From positions 124,001 to 188,000 of the forward strand of contig NZ_JPRN01000006.1 in NCBI RefSeq assembly GCF_000737715.1: a stretch of DNA of 64,000 nucleotides, written 5' to 3'. Source of the DNA: Chryseobacterium sp. JM1. GTDB taxonomy: Bacteria; Bacteroidota; Bacteroidia; Flavobacteriales; Weeksellaceae. Shown piece by piece: positions 44,919 to 54,776 of the stretch. A model generated the notes under the pieces. That model had not been told where the DNA came from, did no database searches, and saw only the letters and a list, made by a program, of their open reading frames with translations. The translations under genes and the position numbers were made by a program. Position 1 is the stretch's first letter; each line of letters begins with the position of its first letter.

Positions 44919-47663
44919 ATGCGCAATTTCGAGAAAAAAACAATCATAGCTTCGGCAGCATTTATATCAGCATTTTACTTTGGACAGTCGGATTCTACCT
45001 CATCCAAAAAGATCGATGACGTAGTGATCCTGGGATCAAGAGGATCAGGAAGATCTCTTACAGATACTCCGGTACCTGTAGATATCATCAATATCTCAAA
45101 GATCCTAAGACAAAGTCCTGTTAACAGTATCAGTCAGGCCCTCAACTATGTGGTGCCTTCATTCTCATCCACTTCACATACGGTAAACGACGGAACCGAT
45201 TTTGTAGATCCGGCCCTTCTCAGAGGACTTGGCCCGGATCAGGTTCTGGTCCTGCTTAACGGAAAAAGGAGATACCAGTCTTCTCTTATCAATGTTACGC
45301 TAACTCCCGGAAGAGGTTCAGTGGGAACAGATCTTAATGCAATTCCAGCATTTGCACTGGAAAAAATTGAAGTTTTAAGGGATGGAGCTTCTGCTCAATA
45401 TGGTTCTGATGCTATTGCAGGAGTTGTGAATTTAGGACTTAAAAAAAGATTAGGACTATCAGGACAGGTTTTCCTGGGAGGATACGCTTCATCCGTTGCC
45501 AAAAATTTTTCCGGAGGGATAGATGGACAGACCATTTCTGCAGATCTGAACTATGGAGCAAAAATTGGGGAGAAAGGCTTTATTAATGTAACAGGTTCTG
45601 TACAATACCGCGATCCGTATTCAAGGGCGGGTGTACGTCAGGGGGATATTTTTAATGCCTATAATGCGATTAATTACAGGGCATTGCAGAGCGGAGTCAA
45701 TATCGACGGACTGTATAAAAATATTACCAATACGTCCAACAGCCAGCAAATTATCAATACGGTTAAGCAGTATGCATCGCAGGTTGATTATTTTTCACAG
45801 GATTTTAAAAATCAAATATCGGAAGCCAACAGTATTACCGCATTGCAGGGCTTATTAGGAAAAGATTTTACAGATCAGGAACTTAACTACAGAGGTCTGG
45901 AAAGAAAAGATTACAGTCTGAGAGCGGGACAGTCAAAACTTCAGTCGGGACAGCTTTTTTTCAACTCTGAAATTCCTGTGAATGAAGACTGGAAAGTATA
46001 TTCTTTTGGAGGTTACAGCTACCGTTTGGGAAATGCCGGAGGATTTTTCCGTCTGCCGAATACAGAAAGAAACATCAATGCCGTTACGCCCAATGGATAT
46101 TTACCTCAAATTGAAGCTAATGTGAATGATTATTCCTTAGCCGGAGGTATCAAAGGAAAATGGAACGGCTGGAATGTAGATTTGAGTAATACTTTCGGAA
46201 AGAATGCTTTTAACTTTGGGGTGGTCAATACATTTAATGCCTCTCTGGGTGACAATTCACCAAGAACTTTTAAAGCAGGAGGATCTGAGTTTTCACAAAA
46301 TACCCTGAATCTGGATTTCTCAAAAAAATATGATGTGCTTCATGGCTTAAATGTAGCTTTCGGAGGAGAATACCGCTATGAAAACTATAAAGTGAATGCA
46401 GGAAATGAAAACTCCTACGTCTCCTATGATATTTTTGGCCGTGTAGTGACTGCTGCTACCCCTGACAATGAAAAGGTAACCGACTTCTTTGGAGCTACAA
46501 GACCCGCAGGTTCTCAGGTATTTCCAGGTTTCAGCCCGGATAATGCCGTTTCAGGAAGCCGGAACAGTTTAGCAGCCTATGCCGACGTTGAGATTGAACC
46601 AACGGATTGGTGGTTATTGGAAGGAGCGGTACGTTTTGAAAATTATTCAGATTTCGGTTCTACCTTTAATTATAAATTGGCTACCAATGTCAAACTGGCT
46701 AAAAATTTCAATTGGAGAGGAGCGGTTTCCACAGGATTCAGAGCGCCTTCTTTAGCACAGATCTACTACAGTTCTACCTCTACACTAATCCAACAGGGAC
46801 AAACTACGCAGGTGGGAACTTTCAGAAACAATTCCGAAGCAGCTCAGGCCTTAGGAATCCCAAAACTGAAACAGGAAACTTCACAGTCTTACAGTACAGG
46901 AATTACCTGGAAGATTCCTTCTTTAAGTTTAGTATTTACAGCGGATGCTTATCTGATAAAGATTAAGGATAGAGTGGTTCTTACGGATCTGTTTTTCCGT
47001 CCGTCCGGAAGCTTTACCCCGGGATCAGATCAGGCGGTTCTTCAGGGAGCCTTTGATCTTGCGAGAGCCAGTGCCGCGAATTTCTTTGCCAATGCAGTAG
47101 ATTCCCAAACCAAAGGACTGGATATTACGGTTTCCCAGAACACGAGAATTTCGGAGGGAATAGCTTTGGAAAACAATTTAGGACTTAACCTGAATCAGAC
47201 CAGAAGAGTGGGAGAGATTCATGCTTCACCGAAACTGGTGAGCCAAATCAATAATTATTTTTCTGAGCCCAATAGAGTCTATTTTGAAGAAGCTGTTCCC
47301 CGCATCAAAGCGACGTTGGCCAATACCCTGAAATTCTCAGCGCTTACGGTTGCTCTCAGAAACTCCTACTTTGGAAAAGTGACGGATGCGGATGTCCTGG
47401 ATGCCAATTTCGACGGCGTTACCGAAAGCAGAGAACATTTCATTTTAAATGACCGCTTTGTGACAGACCTTTCCGTAGGCTATGATTTCAATAAAAACAT
47501 TTCAGCAACGGTGGGAAGTAATAATATATTTAATGTAATGCCTTCCAAAAGTCCAAATATCAATTCATTGACGGCGGATAACCAGTTTGTGTATTCCAGA
47601 CAGGTTTCGCAATACGGGATAGGTGGACGTTTTGTTTTCGCGAGAGTAGAATTTAAATTTTAA
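44919..47663 (+). CDS. TonB-dependent outer-membrane receptor
   Basis: An energy-dependent importer in the outer membrane. The 914 residues start with a signal peptide (cleavage near YFGQS) followed by a plug domain (about residues 30-165: DDVVILGSRGSGRSLTDTPV, VLVLLNGKRRYQSS, VEVLRDGASAQYGSDAIAGV-like IEVLRDGASAQYGSDAIAGV) and a long beta-barrel ending in ARVEFKF. No carboxypeptidase-like N-terminal domain is present. Its leader carries the S-box-like RNA and the tri-Cys peptide, so the substrate is inferred to be a sulphur-containing or methionine-related compound. It is monocistronic. Confidence 0.88.
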   Translation: MRNFEKKTIIASAAFISAFYFGQSDSTSSKKIDDVVILGSRGSGRSLTDTPVPVDIINISKILRQSPVNSISQALNYVVPSFSSTSHTVNDGTDFVDPALLRGLGPDQVLVLLNGKRRYQSSLINVTLTPGRGSVGTDLNAIPAFALEKIEVLRDGASAQYGSDAIAGVVNLGLKKRLGLSGQVFLGGYASSVAKNFSGGIDGQTISADLNYGAKIGEKGFINVTGSVQYRDPYSRAGVRQGDIFNAYNAINYRALQSGVNIDGLYKNITNTSNSQQIINTVKQYASQVDYFSQDFKNQISEANSITALQGLLGKDFTDQELNYRGLERKDYSLRAGQSKLQSGQLFFNSEIPVNEDWKVYSFGGYSYRLGNAGGFFRLPNTERNINAVTPNGYLPQIEANVNDYSLAGGIKGKWNGWNVDLSNTFGKNAFNFGVVNTFNASLGDNSPRTFKAGGSEFSQNTLNLDFSKKYDVLHGLNVAFGGEYRYENYKVNAGNENSYVSYDIFGRVVTAATPDNEKVTDFFGATRPAGSQVFPGFSPDNAVSGSRNSLAAYADVEIEPTDWWLLEGAVRFENYSDFGSTFNYKLATNVKLAKNFNWRGAVSTGFRAPSLAQIYYSSTSTLIQQGQTTQVGTFRNNSEAAQALGIPKLKQETSQSYSTGITWKIPSLSLVFTADAYLIKIKDRVVLTDLFFRPSGSFTPGSDQAVLQGAFDLARASAANFFANAVDSQTKGLDITVSQNTRISEGIALENNLGLNLNQTRRVGEIHASPKLVSQINNYFSEPNRVYFEEAVPRIKATLANTLKFSALTVALRNSYFGKVTDADVLDANFDGVTESREHFILNDRFVTDLSVGYDFNKNISATVGSNNIFNVMPSKSPNINSLTADNQFVYSRQVSQYGIGGRFVFARVEFKF

Positions 47664-47685
47664 AAACAGATAAAGATAAAAGCAA

Positions 47686-47717
47686 AAAACAGGGAACCAT
47701 TCTCTGTTTTTTTTGTT
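47686..47717 (+). terminator. rho-independent terminator of the 44919 receptor gene
   Basis: AACAGGGA and TCTCTGTT pair (one G-U) around loop ACCAT, followed by an eight-base T-run. The stem is in the 50 bases after the stop codon. Confidence 0.8.
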
Positions 47718-48162
47718 TAAGTGAATAGCAAAAATGATCAATAGCAAAACTTGGGAATGGATAGAGATCACATTATTTTAAAATTTCACGCAGATTAATC
47801 AGATGATGCAGATTTTTACTTTTGCTCGTTCATCAGGGAGAGAAAAAATTCAAACCATTAAGATTCTGTTAAGCTTTTAAGGATATTAAGTTTTTAGCTT
47901 TGCTTTAAGACCTACAACTTTAAAAAATCATTTGATTTTTTCTTAACTGACCTTACCTCCTTCATTGATCTTAATGTTTAGAAAAACATGAAATAAGAAT
48001 CTGTTCCATCTGACAGATCTATCATTATAAAGACTCTTTTGTAGTTTTAGAAAATCAAAATGTATATTTTAGACAACGAAACCTTATAGGTTTTTAAAAC
48101 CTATAAGGTTTGATTGCATTTATCTTACTCCTAAAGTTTTGAAATTGAGGCAACAAAAACAA
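47718..48162. other. non-coding interval with dispersed repeats
   Basis: No gene is credible. A GCAGAT repeat (TTCACGCAGATTAATCAGAT, then GATGCAGATTTTT) lies at 47785-47817. A TTAAG-rich self-similar stretch lies at about 47860-47945. A perfect palindrome lies at 48079-48111. Confidence 0.6.
48079..48111. repeat. perfect 16-bp-arm palindrome (AACCTTATAGGTT family)
   Basis: AAACCTTATAGGTTTT (48079-48094) is exactly reverse-complemented by AAAACCTATAAGGTTT (48096-48111) around one base. Each arm is itself almost palindromic. It lies about 50 bp after the stop of the minus-strand receptor and could be its terminator or a dispersed REP-like element. Confidence 0.8.
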
Positions 48163-50283
48163 TTACTGTGCTCTTTCTTTTTCCTCAAAATTGATATTCT
48201 TCTTACTGAGTTTCTTCTTGTTGCTTCCAAAAGTATAATTAACACTTAAACGGAAGCTTCTACCGTCCCAATAGTTATTCATGTACTGGGTATTATCGGA
48301 GAAATACAATTCTCCACGGTATCTCTGAGCAAAAATATTGGTTACCGTCGCATTGATCTGAAGTTTCTTTTCCATGAGTGAAACTTTTAATCCTGAAGTC
48401 AGTTCCGGAAAAGCCTGGAAATAAGAGTTCACATTTTTGTAAGCCAAACTGTGGCTGTAGTTCAGAAAGAATACAAGCGTCTTATTTTTGTTTAAAGTAA
48501 ATGTATTGTTGATGGAATAGCTGAAAGAACTTCCTTTCTGGGTTTCCGCATCCACATTGAATACCGACGAATTCTGAAGCGATGCATTCATCGAGATGCT
48601 GCTTTCCCAGAACTTGAAGAAAGTATCCGTATAAGAGGCATTAAGACCCCAGAAATTATTGTTATAATAGTTAAGGTAGGTTGAAATCTGTGAAATATCG
48701 TCAATGGCAGAAATTTGACCGAATGCATTTTTCATTCTCAAATAATAAACACTGGTTGAGAATTTATTATTGAAGGTATATCCCAATTCCCAGTTATTGA
48801 TGTAAGCCGGTGTCAGTAAAGGATTTCCTGATGAATAAGAATAGGGATTGGAGTACCAGCGAAACGGGTTAAGATTACCCATACTCGGGCGGTTGATTCT
48901 TCTGGAATAGGAAAAGCTGAATACATTTTTATCTTCTTTGTACGAAACATAAGCAGATGGGAACCATTGTCCGTAATTGTATTTGTTTTCTGAATTGGAA
49001 GATGGAGTATAGCTTTCTGCATTGGTATGTTCATAGCGAAGGCCCGCTTTGGTTTCCCAGTGTTCCCCGAATGTTTTTGCATAACTGAAATATGCGGCAT
49101 AATTTTCTTCCTGATAGGTGAACAGATTAGCTCTTGAAAGATCCGGTACATATTGTCCGCCATTCAGATTAAAATACTGAATGTCCGAACTGTTTTTAAA
49201 CTGATTAAACTTCACCCCTGTTTCAATGGTTCCGAAAGAGAAAGGAAGCTCCAGATCTGCCTGAGCAGAAAAGATCTGTGGCGAGATCAAAGACGTTGTC
49301 TTTACATCCTGAGCGGAATGATCTGAAAGGGTAAGCGTAGAAAAATTCACTTCCGTATCCGAATTGTTCTTATAAAAATTTCCTGCAATGCTTAGTTTCT
49401 TACCCAATGAATCCAGCTTCAGGTCGTAATAAGCGCTTAAGGTATGGGTTGGAAGTTTTTCGCGGTGAAAGGTGTTGGTTAAAAGGTTTTCCTCATTAAG
49501 ACCGGCATCAATATTTTTTGTGGTATTGACGATGTCCATTCCGGATTTTTGATGCGCGTAGATATATTCCATTCCGATCTCAGCATTTTTGCTGATTTTA
49601 TAAGAGAGATTGAGGGTTGGCGTTAGTTCCTTCCACATATCTTTCCGGATGGAGTTGCTGTAGTTTTGGGAAGCTCCGATAATATTGTAATTTTCGTCGG
49701 TACGCTTGGCTGAATCATAATACGTCAGTTTTAGGCTGCTGCTGAATTTTTCCGTCTGATAATTAAGCGAACCATTGGAACTGAAACCTGAATAACTTCT
49801 CTGGATGAGGTTCGAATTGATATTTCCGCTGAACCCTAAATTCGGGTTCTTTTTCAGGATAATATTAATGAGTCCGCTGTTTCCCTGAGCTTCGTATTTT
49901 GAAGGAGGCGTGGTGATCACTTCTATTTTTGAGATATTTTCTGAACGGATGGATTTCAGATAATTCAAAAGAGCATTTCCTGAAAGGTTCAGCATTCTTC
50001 CGTTGATCATTACATTCACGCTGCTTTTTCCGGTGATCGAGATAGAGCCCATGTTTTCATCTACTTTCAGCATAGGAACATTGGCAAGGGTTTCTGTTGC
50101 GTCCATTCCCTGGGAAGTTATTGATGCTTCTACATTAAAGATAAGGCGGTCTGCTTTTCTTTCCAGAAGTTTTTTCTTGACTAACAGATTGATCTGTTCC
50201 ACATGCTTAATGCTGTCTTTTTGAACCTGTGCAGATAGCGCTGCTGATAAAAGGGTGCTGATAAGAATATATTTCAGTTTCAT
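48163..50283 (-). CDS. outer-membrane TonB-dependent receptor family protein
   Basis: This 706-residue protein has a signal peptide (cleavage near ALSAQV), a plug-like domain (ADRLIFNVEASITSQGMDAT, GKSSVNVMINGRMLN, SKIEVITTPPSKYEAQGNSG) and a beta-barrel rich in Tyr, Asn and Ser. It is the same general family as the product of 41945-44158. It is divergent from the lytS/lytR-like operon, so the two-component system is a good candidate to control it. Substrate is unknown. Confidence 0.85.
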   Translation of the reverse strand: MKLKYILISTLLSAALSAQVQKDSIKHVEQINLLVKKKLLERKADRLIFNVEASITSQGMDATETLANVPMLKVDENMGSISITGKSSVNVMINGRMLNLSGNALLNYLKSIRSENISKIEVITTPPSKYEAQGNSGLINIILKKNPNLGFSGNINSNLIQRSYSGFSSNGSLNYQTEKFSSSLKLTYYDSAKRTDENYNIIGASQNYSNSIRKDMWKELTPTLNLSYKISKNAEIGMEYIYAHQKSGMDIVNTTKNIDAGLNEENLLTNTFHREKLPTHTLSAYYDLKLDSLGKKLSIAGNFYKNNSDTEVNFSTLTLSDHSAQDVKTTSLISPQIFSAQADLELPFSFGTIETGVKFNQFKNSSDIQYFNLNGGQYVPDLSRANLFTYQEENYAAYFSYAKTFGEHWETKAGLRYEHTNAESYTPSSNSENKYNYGQWFPSAYVSYKEDKNVFSFSYSRRINRPSMGNLNPFRWYSNPYSYSSGNPLLTPAYINNWELGYTFNNKFSTSVYYLRMKNAFGQISAIDDISQISTYLNYYNNNFWGLNASYTDTFFKFWESSISMNASLQNSSVFNVDAETQKGSSFSYSINNTFTLNKNKTLVFFLNYSHSLAYKNVNSYFQAFPELTSGLKVSLMEKKLQINATVTNIFAQRYRGELYFSDNTQYMNNYWDGRSFRLSVNYTFGSNKKKLSKKNINFEEKERAQ

Positions 50284-50300
50284 AGTTTAAAATCTTGGTC

Positions 50301-50308
50301 CAAAGGTA
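50301..50308 (-). promoter_or_regulatory. -7 promoter element for the 48163-50283 receptor
   Basis: The minus strand reads TACCTTTG, a perfect TAnnTTTG, 17 bases before the start at 50283. Confidence 0.5.
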
Positions 50309-50372
50309 TTTTCAAACTTCTTTTTATGAAATGGCGTTTAGATTTCAGCACAGATTAATCCGTTCAAAATAT

Positions 50373-50405
50373 TTTCATCGGAAAAAAAACGGGTTTCGTC
50401 GGAAA
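50373..50405 (+). promoter_or_regulatory. tandem direct repeat, candidate LytTR binding site
   Basis: TTTCATCGGAAA (50373-50384) and TTTCGTCGGAAA (50394-50405) are direct repeats with starts 21 bp apart, two helical turns. LytTR-domain regulators bind paired direct repeats with this spacing. It ends 28 bases before the -7 element of the operon that encodes a LytTR regulator. Confidence 0.65.
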
Positions 50406-50433
50406 TGTGTAGGAATTTAAAAGCTCTGTGTCT

Positions 50434-50441
50434 TACATTTG
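50434..50441 (+). promoter_or_regulatory. -7 promoter element for the LytS/LytR operon
   Basis: TACATTTG matches TAnnTTTG exactly and ends 3 bases before the ATG at 50445. A transcript from here would be leaderless. No -33 TTG is seen, consistent with dependence on an activator. Confidence 0.6.
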
Positions 50442-50444
50442 AAC

Positions 50445-51461
50445 ATGAAGCAAAAACAAGTTCTCCTTCTGCACATTTTTTATTGGCTGTTGATGATTTT
50501 TAATAGCCTTCTTGCCAGGATAGTATACAGCAAATCTAATTTTGATCTTTTGGATGTCACTATCTTCCTGGCCAATTTCCTGGGGTTTTATGTTAATTAT
50601 TTTTTCGTCGCACCACGGTTTTTCAATCCGAATAGATTCTACATGATGATCGTTGGTTTTTTTGTAGGTGTATTTATTTTTGTGCTTTTCAGATATTCAA
50701 TAGAAGAACTGTTGCTTCCTGCGCTGACAGGTTTTAGAAATTATGCAGAAGGAACAACGTTTTTGTATTATTTTTACGACAATATTTACTATTCGAGCTT
50801 AACGGTTTTCGTGAGTACCAACCTGTGGTTCTTTAAGTATTATTTTAAAGTGGAAGAAGAGCGTAACAGGCTTGTTGAAGAAAGAAAGCATGCTCAGCTT
50901 CAGGCATTGAAGACGCAGATCAATCCTCATTTTATTTTTAATTCTTTAAATAACATCTATTCCCTGGTGTATCAGAATTCGGATAAAGCACTTCCGGCTA
51001 TTGAAAAGCTGAGTGAACTGCTGAGGTACAGCACCAAAGATCTTGAGAAAGATTTCATCAGCCTGGATAAGGAAATAGGCTATATTGAAAGTTTAATTGG
51101 TTTGGAAAAGCTCAGAATCAAAAATCCTGAACTCTTGATTATTGAAAAGAATATCAATCATCCTAAAATCAATATTTCACCCATGCTGTTGGTGCCGTTT
51201 GTAGAAAATGCTTTTAAACATGGGGATTTCCGGGAGAAAGGATTTGTATTAAAAGTGTCGGATGACAATAAGGTGCTTCATTTTTACCTTCACAATTATA
51301 AAAACCAGAAAGTCAAAGATACTGCGTCCGGAATCGGGATCGATAATGTGAAAAAAAGGCTGGAAATTCTGTATCCGAAGAAACACGAGCTCTATATAAA
51401 AGACCTGGAATCTGAATTTATTGTAGATTTAAGAATTATTTTCCCTTATGAAAACGATTAA
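50445..51461 (+). CDS. LytS/YehU-type sensor histidine kinase
   Basis: A membrane sensor kinase of the LytS class. The 338 residues have four N-terminal transmembrane helices (about residues 5-130). A short helical linker follows, then the His_kinase domain with LKTQINPHFIFNSLNNIYSL (catalytic His in NPHF) and an ATPase domain with ENAFKHG and GIGIDNVKKRLEILYP. No periplasmic sensor domain is present. I start at the ATG at 50445; the upstream codon at 50439 is TTG and is part of the promoter. It overlaps the response regulator gene by 14 bp. Confidence 0.92.
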   Translation: MKQKQVLLLHIFYWLLMIFNSLLARIVYSKSNFDLLDVTIFLANFLGFYVNYFFVAPRFFNPNRFYMMIVGFFVGVFIFVLFRYSIEELLLPALTGFRNYAEGTTFLYYFYDNIYYSSLTVFVSTNLWFFKYYFKVEEERNRLVEERKHAQLQALKTQINPHFIFNSLNNIYSLVYQNSDKALPAIEKLSELLRYSTKDLEKDFISLDKEIGYIESLIGLEKLRIKNPELLIIEKNINHPKINISPMLLVPFVENAFKHGDFREKGFVLKVSDDNKVLHFYLHNYKNQKVKDTASGIGIDNVKKRLEILYPKKHELYIKDLESEFIVDLRIIFPYEND

Positions 51462-52131
51462 ATGCATCATTGTAGACGACGAGCCGCTGGCGATATCGCT
51501 GCTGGAAAATTATGTCCGGAAAATTCCTTTTTTAGAACTGGTTTTCTCTGCGGAGAATCCTATTCTGGCGTTGGAATTTATACAAAACAATGAAGCGGAT
51601 CTTATTTTTCTGGATATTCAGATGCCTGAACTTTCAGGGATTAATTTTATGAAAATTGTCGGGGAAAAGAAAAAATATATTTTGACAACAGCCTATTCCG
51701 AATACGCACTGGAAGGGTATGAGCACAATATTATTGATTATCTTCTGAAGCCGGTTTCTTTTGACCGCTTCTATAAAAGCGCAGTGAAGGCACAGGAACG
51801 TTTTTCCTTTTCTGAAAGCAATGAAGAATCCTATTTTTTTGTGAAATCTTCCGGTCAGCAGCACCGCATCAACTTTAATGATATTCTGTATATCGAAAGC
51901 ATCAAAGATTATGTGAACATTAAAACTTCCAATGAGGAATATATTGTTCTGGACACCCTTAAATCTCTGGAAACCCAGCTTTCTGAAAGATTTGTCCGCG
52001 TTCATAAATCATTCATCGTGAATCTGGATCAAACCAAAAATATTGGGATCAAGAAGATTGTTTTAGTCTCTGAGCAGGAAATTCCGATTGGAGAAAGCTA
52101 TCGGAGCCATCTTCTGAGTAAGATAAAATGA
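51448..52131 (+). CDS. LytTR-family response regulator
   Basis: DNA-binding partner of the LytS-like kinase. The 227 residues have an N-terminal receiver domain (IIVDDEPLAISLLENYV; phospho-acceptor Asp56 in IFLDIQMP; Lys in LLKPVSFDRF) and a C-terminal LytTR domain (about residues 128-227, [34 protein letters not shown]). It overlaps the kinase gene by 14 bp. The tandem repeat at 50373-50405 fits its expected site, suggesting autoregulation, and the divergent receptor gene may be a target. Confidence 0.93.
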   Translation: MKTIKCIIVDDEPLAISLLENYVRKIPFLELVFSAENPILALEFIQNNEADLIFLDIQMPELSGINFMKIVGEKKKYILTTAYSEYALEGYEHNIIDYLLKPVSFDRFYKSAVKAQERFSFSESNEESYFFVKSSGQQHRINFNDILYIESIKDYVNIKTSNEEYIVLDTLKSLETQLSERFVRVHKSFIVNLDQTKNIGIKKIVLVSEQEIPIGESYRSHLLSKIK

Positions 52132-52160
52132 AAAGCGGCTTCCCTGGAAGCCGCTTTTCT
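52130..52160. terminator. bidirectional terminator (LytR-like gene / acnA)
   Basis: AAAAGCGGCTT (52131-52141) pairs with AAGCCGCTTTT (52148-52158) around a 6-base loop. It lies between the convergent stops at 52131 and 52182. Confidence 0.88.
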
Positions 52161-52181
52161 ATGATTAATTAAATCTAACAA

Positions 52182-54449
52182 TTAATTTTCCTGTCTCTTA
52201 ATCAGGTTAAGTGCAGAACCTGCCTTAAACCAATCAATCTGCTGATCATTATACGTATGGTTTGCCATGATAATGTCTTTAGTTCCGTCAGCATGAACGA
52301 ATTCTAACGTCAGCTGTTTTTCTGGAGCAAACTGATCTAGATCTAAGAAGTTAACCGTGTCATCTTCCTGGATTTTGTCATAATCAGCTTCATTAGCGAA
52401 AGTGATTCCCAACATCCCTTGTTTTTTAAGGTTGGTTTCATGGATTCTCGCGAATGATTTTACCAATACCGCTTTTACACCAAGGTGTCTCGGCTCCATA
52501 GCTGCGTGCTCTCTTGAAGAACCTTCCCCGTAGTTCTGGTCTCCGACAACGATGGTAGGAATCCCAGCGGCTTTGTAAGCTCTCTGTACGGCCGGAACTT
52601 CACCATATTCACCTGTAATTTCACTCTTAACGTGATTCGTTTCCATGTTGTAAGCATTAACAGCTCCAATCAACATATTGTTTGAAATATTGTCAAGGTG
52701 ACCTCTGTATTTCAACCATGGTCCCGCCATAGAAATGTGGTCGGTTGTACATTTTCCGAAAGCTTTGATCAATACCTTAGCTCCTTCGATGTTTTTACCG
52801 TCCCAGGCCGGGAATTCTTCCAATAGCTGAAGTCTGTCTGAAGTAGGACTTACATTCACCACCACTGAAGAACCGTCTTCAGAGGGTGCCTGGTATCCGT
52901 TATCATCTACAGCGAATCCTCTTGGTGGCAATTCAGAACCTTTAGGCTCATCCAGTTTCACCTGCTCGCCGTTTTCGGCTGTTAATGTATCTGTAATCGG
53001 GTTAAAGTCTAATCTTCCTGAAATCGCTACCGCAGCTACCATTTCCGGGGAAGCTACAAAAGCATGGGTATTCGGGTTACCGTCAGCTCTTTTTGCAAAG
53101 TTTCTGTTGAAAGAGTGGATAATCGAGTTTTTCTCCCCTTTATCAGCGCCTTCTCTGTCCCACTGTCCGATACAAGGTCCACAAGCATTGGTGAAGATTC
53201 TCGTGTTCTCAAATTTTCTAAAAGAATTTAAGAAACCGTCTCTTTCCGCTGTGAATTTCACCTGCTCAGAACCCGGGTTAATTCCCAGAATCGCTTTAGG
53301 CTTAACTCCTTTTGCTACCGCATCTTCTACGATAGAAGCAGCTCTTGATAAATCTTCATACGAAGAATTGGTACAAGAACCAATCAATGCCCATTCTACC
53401 TCTATTGGCCATCCGTTCGCTTCAGCTTTAGCTCTGAATTCAGCAACTGGTGTCGCTAAGTCCGGAGTGAAAGGTCCGTTTAAGTGTGGCGTAAGCTCAG
53501 AAAGGTTGATCTCGATTACCTGATCAAAATATTGCTCTGGGTTGGCATATACTTCAGCATCACCCGTTAAGTGTTCTGCAATTTTGTCTGCAGCATCTAC
53601 TACATCCTGTCTTCCTGTTGCTGCCAGATATCTTCTCATAGAATCATCATATCCGAAAGTAGAAGTAGTCGCTCCGATCTCAGCACCCATGTTACAGATG
53701 GTTCCTTTACCTGTTGCTGAAAGAGATTCTGCTCCTTCTCCGAAATATTCTACGATGCATCCTGTTCCACCTTTTACGGTTAGAATTCCTGCTACTTTCA
53801 GGATAACGTCTTTTGCCGACGTCCATCCGCTCATTTTACCGGTTAATTTTACCCCGATAAGTTTTGGCATTTTTAGTTCCCATGCCATTCCGGCCATAAC
53901 ATCTACTGCATCTGCGCCTCCTACACCGATGGCCACCATTCCTAAACCTCCTGCATTTACCGTGTGAGAGTCGGTACCGATCATCATTCCTCCCGGGAAT
54001 GCATAATTTTCAAGTACCACCTGGTGAATGATACCGGCTCCCGGCTTCCAGAAACCAATTCCATATTTATCACAAACAGAGCTCAGAAAGTTGAAAACCT
54101 CCGAGTTTTTGTTGATACCTTCCTGTAAATCTGCTTCTGCACCTACTCTTGCCTGGATCAGGTGATCGGCGTGAGCTGTTGAAGGTACCGCTACTTTAGC
54201 CTTTCCAGCCTGCATAAACTGTAAAAGTGCCATCTGTGCGGTGGCATCCTGCATGGCTACTCTGTCCGGTGCGAAATCTACATAAGAGTTTCCTCTTTCA
54301 TGCGCTGATGTGGCATTTCCTTCCCAAAGATGGGTGTAAAGGATTTTTTCTGAAAGGGTAAGAGGTTTGCCCACGATTTGTCTTGCCGAAGCAATTCTTT
54401 CAGGGTAACGCTCGTACACTTTTTTGATCATATCAATATCAAAAGTCAT
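52182..54449 (-). CDS. acnA: aconitate hydratase A (mitochondrial-type)
   Basis: Interconverts citrate and isocitrate in the TCA cycle. The 755 residues have the [4Fe-4S] ligands in the signatures [14 protein letters not shown] and [11 protein letters not shown], and the C-terminal swivelling domain with [15 protein letters not shown]. The length and the N-terminus fit mitochondrial-type aconitase rather than the larger bacterial AcnA. It lies 327 bp downstream of acnB on the same strand. Confidence 0.95.
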   Translation of the reverse strand: MTFDIDMIKKVYERYPERIASARQIVGKPLTLSEKILYTHLWEGNATSAHERGNSYVDFAPDRVAMQDATAQMALLQFMQAGKAKVAVPSTAHADHLIQARVGAEADLQEGINKNSEVFNFLSSVCDKYGIGFWKPGAGIIHQVVLENYAFPGGMMIGTDSHTVNAGGLGMVAIGVGGADAVDVMAGMAWELKMPKLIGVKLTGKMSGWTSAKDVILKVAGILTVKGGTGCIVEYFGEGAESLSATGKGTICNMGAEIGATTSTFGYDDSMRRYLAATGRQDVVDAADKIAEHLTGDAEVYANPEQYFDQVIEINLSELTPHLNGPFTPDLATPVAEFRAKAEANGWPIEVEWALIGSCTNSSYEDLSRAASIVEDAVAKGVKPKAILGINPGSEQVKFTAERDGFLNSFRKFENTRIFTNACGPCIGQWDREGADKGEKNSIIHSFNRNFAKRADGNPNTHAFVASPEMVAAVAISGRLDFNPITDTLTAENGEQVKLDEPKGSELPPRGFAVDDNGYQAPSEDGSSVVVNVSPTSDRLQLLEEFPAWDGKNIEGAKVLIKAFGKCTTDHISMAGPWLKYRGHLDNISNNMLIGAVNAYNMETNHVKSEITGEYGEVPAVQRAYKAAGIPTIVVGDQNYGEGSSREHAAMEPRHLGVKAVLVKSFARIHETNLKKQGMLGITFANEADYDKIQEDDTVNFLDLDQFAPEKQLTLEFVHADGTKDIIMANHTYNDQQIDWFKAGSALNLIKRQEN

Positions 54450-54776
54450 ATCTTAATTTAATTTTTCTCTTTTTAAATATACTTTCCCGTCATTCATTGA
54501 ATGCTTAAAACGGAAAAAATTCTTTCGTTATTACGATTCATCAAATTCTGTTCCTTAGGTCTGAAAAAAGGATATTTCTAATCAATAATGGGGATGTTTT
54601 ATTTCTATCAAGTTAAGAAAAAATGGAATTTCAAGTCTCAATTTTATGTAAAATAATTCTTAACCGGTCTTAAATGGAAAGGTTCTAAACAAAAAATGAA
54701 AGATTTTAAATCCCGCAGGACTAAAATCTTTCATTTGTATGATTATTAAAAAGTCCTGAGACTTCGTTACATTCTA
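54450..54776. other. non-coding interval between the aconitase genes
   Basis: Apart from the acnB terminator at 54694-54736 I see no gene or strong motif. The sequence is AT-rich with no TAnnTTTG element on the minus strand in front of acnA. Confidence 0.6.
54685..54736 (-). terminator. rho-independent terminator of acnB
   Basis: AAATGAAAGATTTTA (54694-54708) is exactly reverse-complemented at 54722-54736. On the minus strand the stem is followed by a T-rich run. The loop is 13 bases. Confidence 0.85.
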
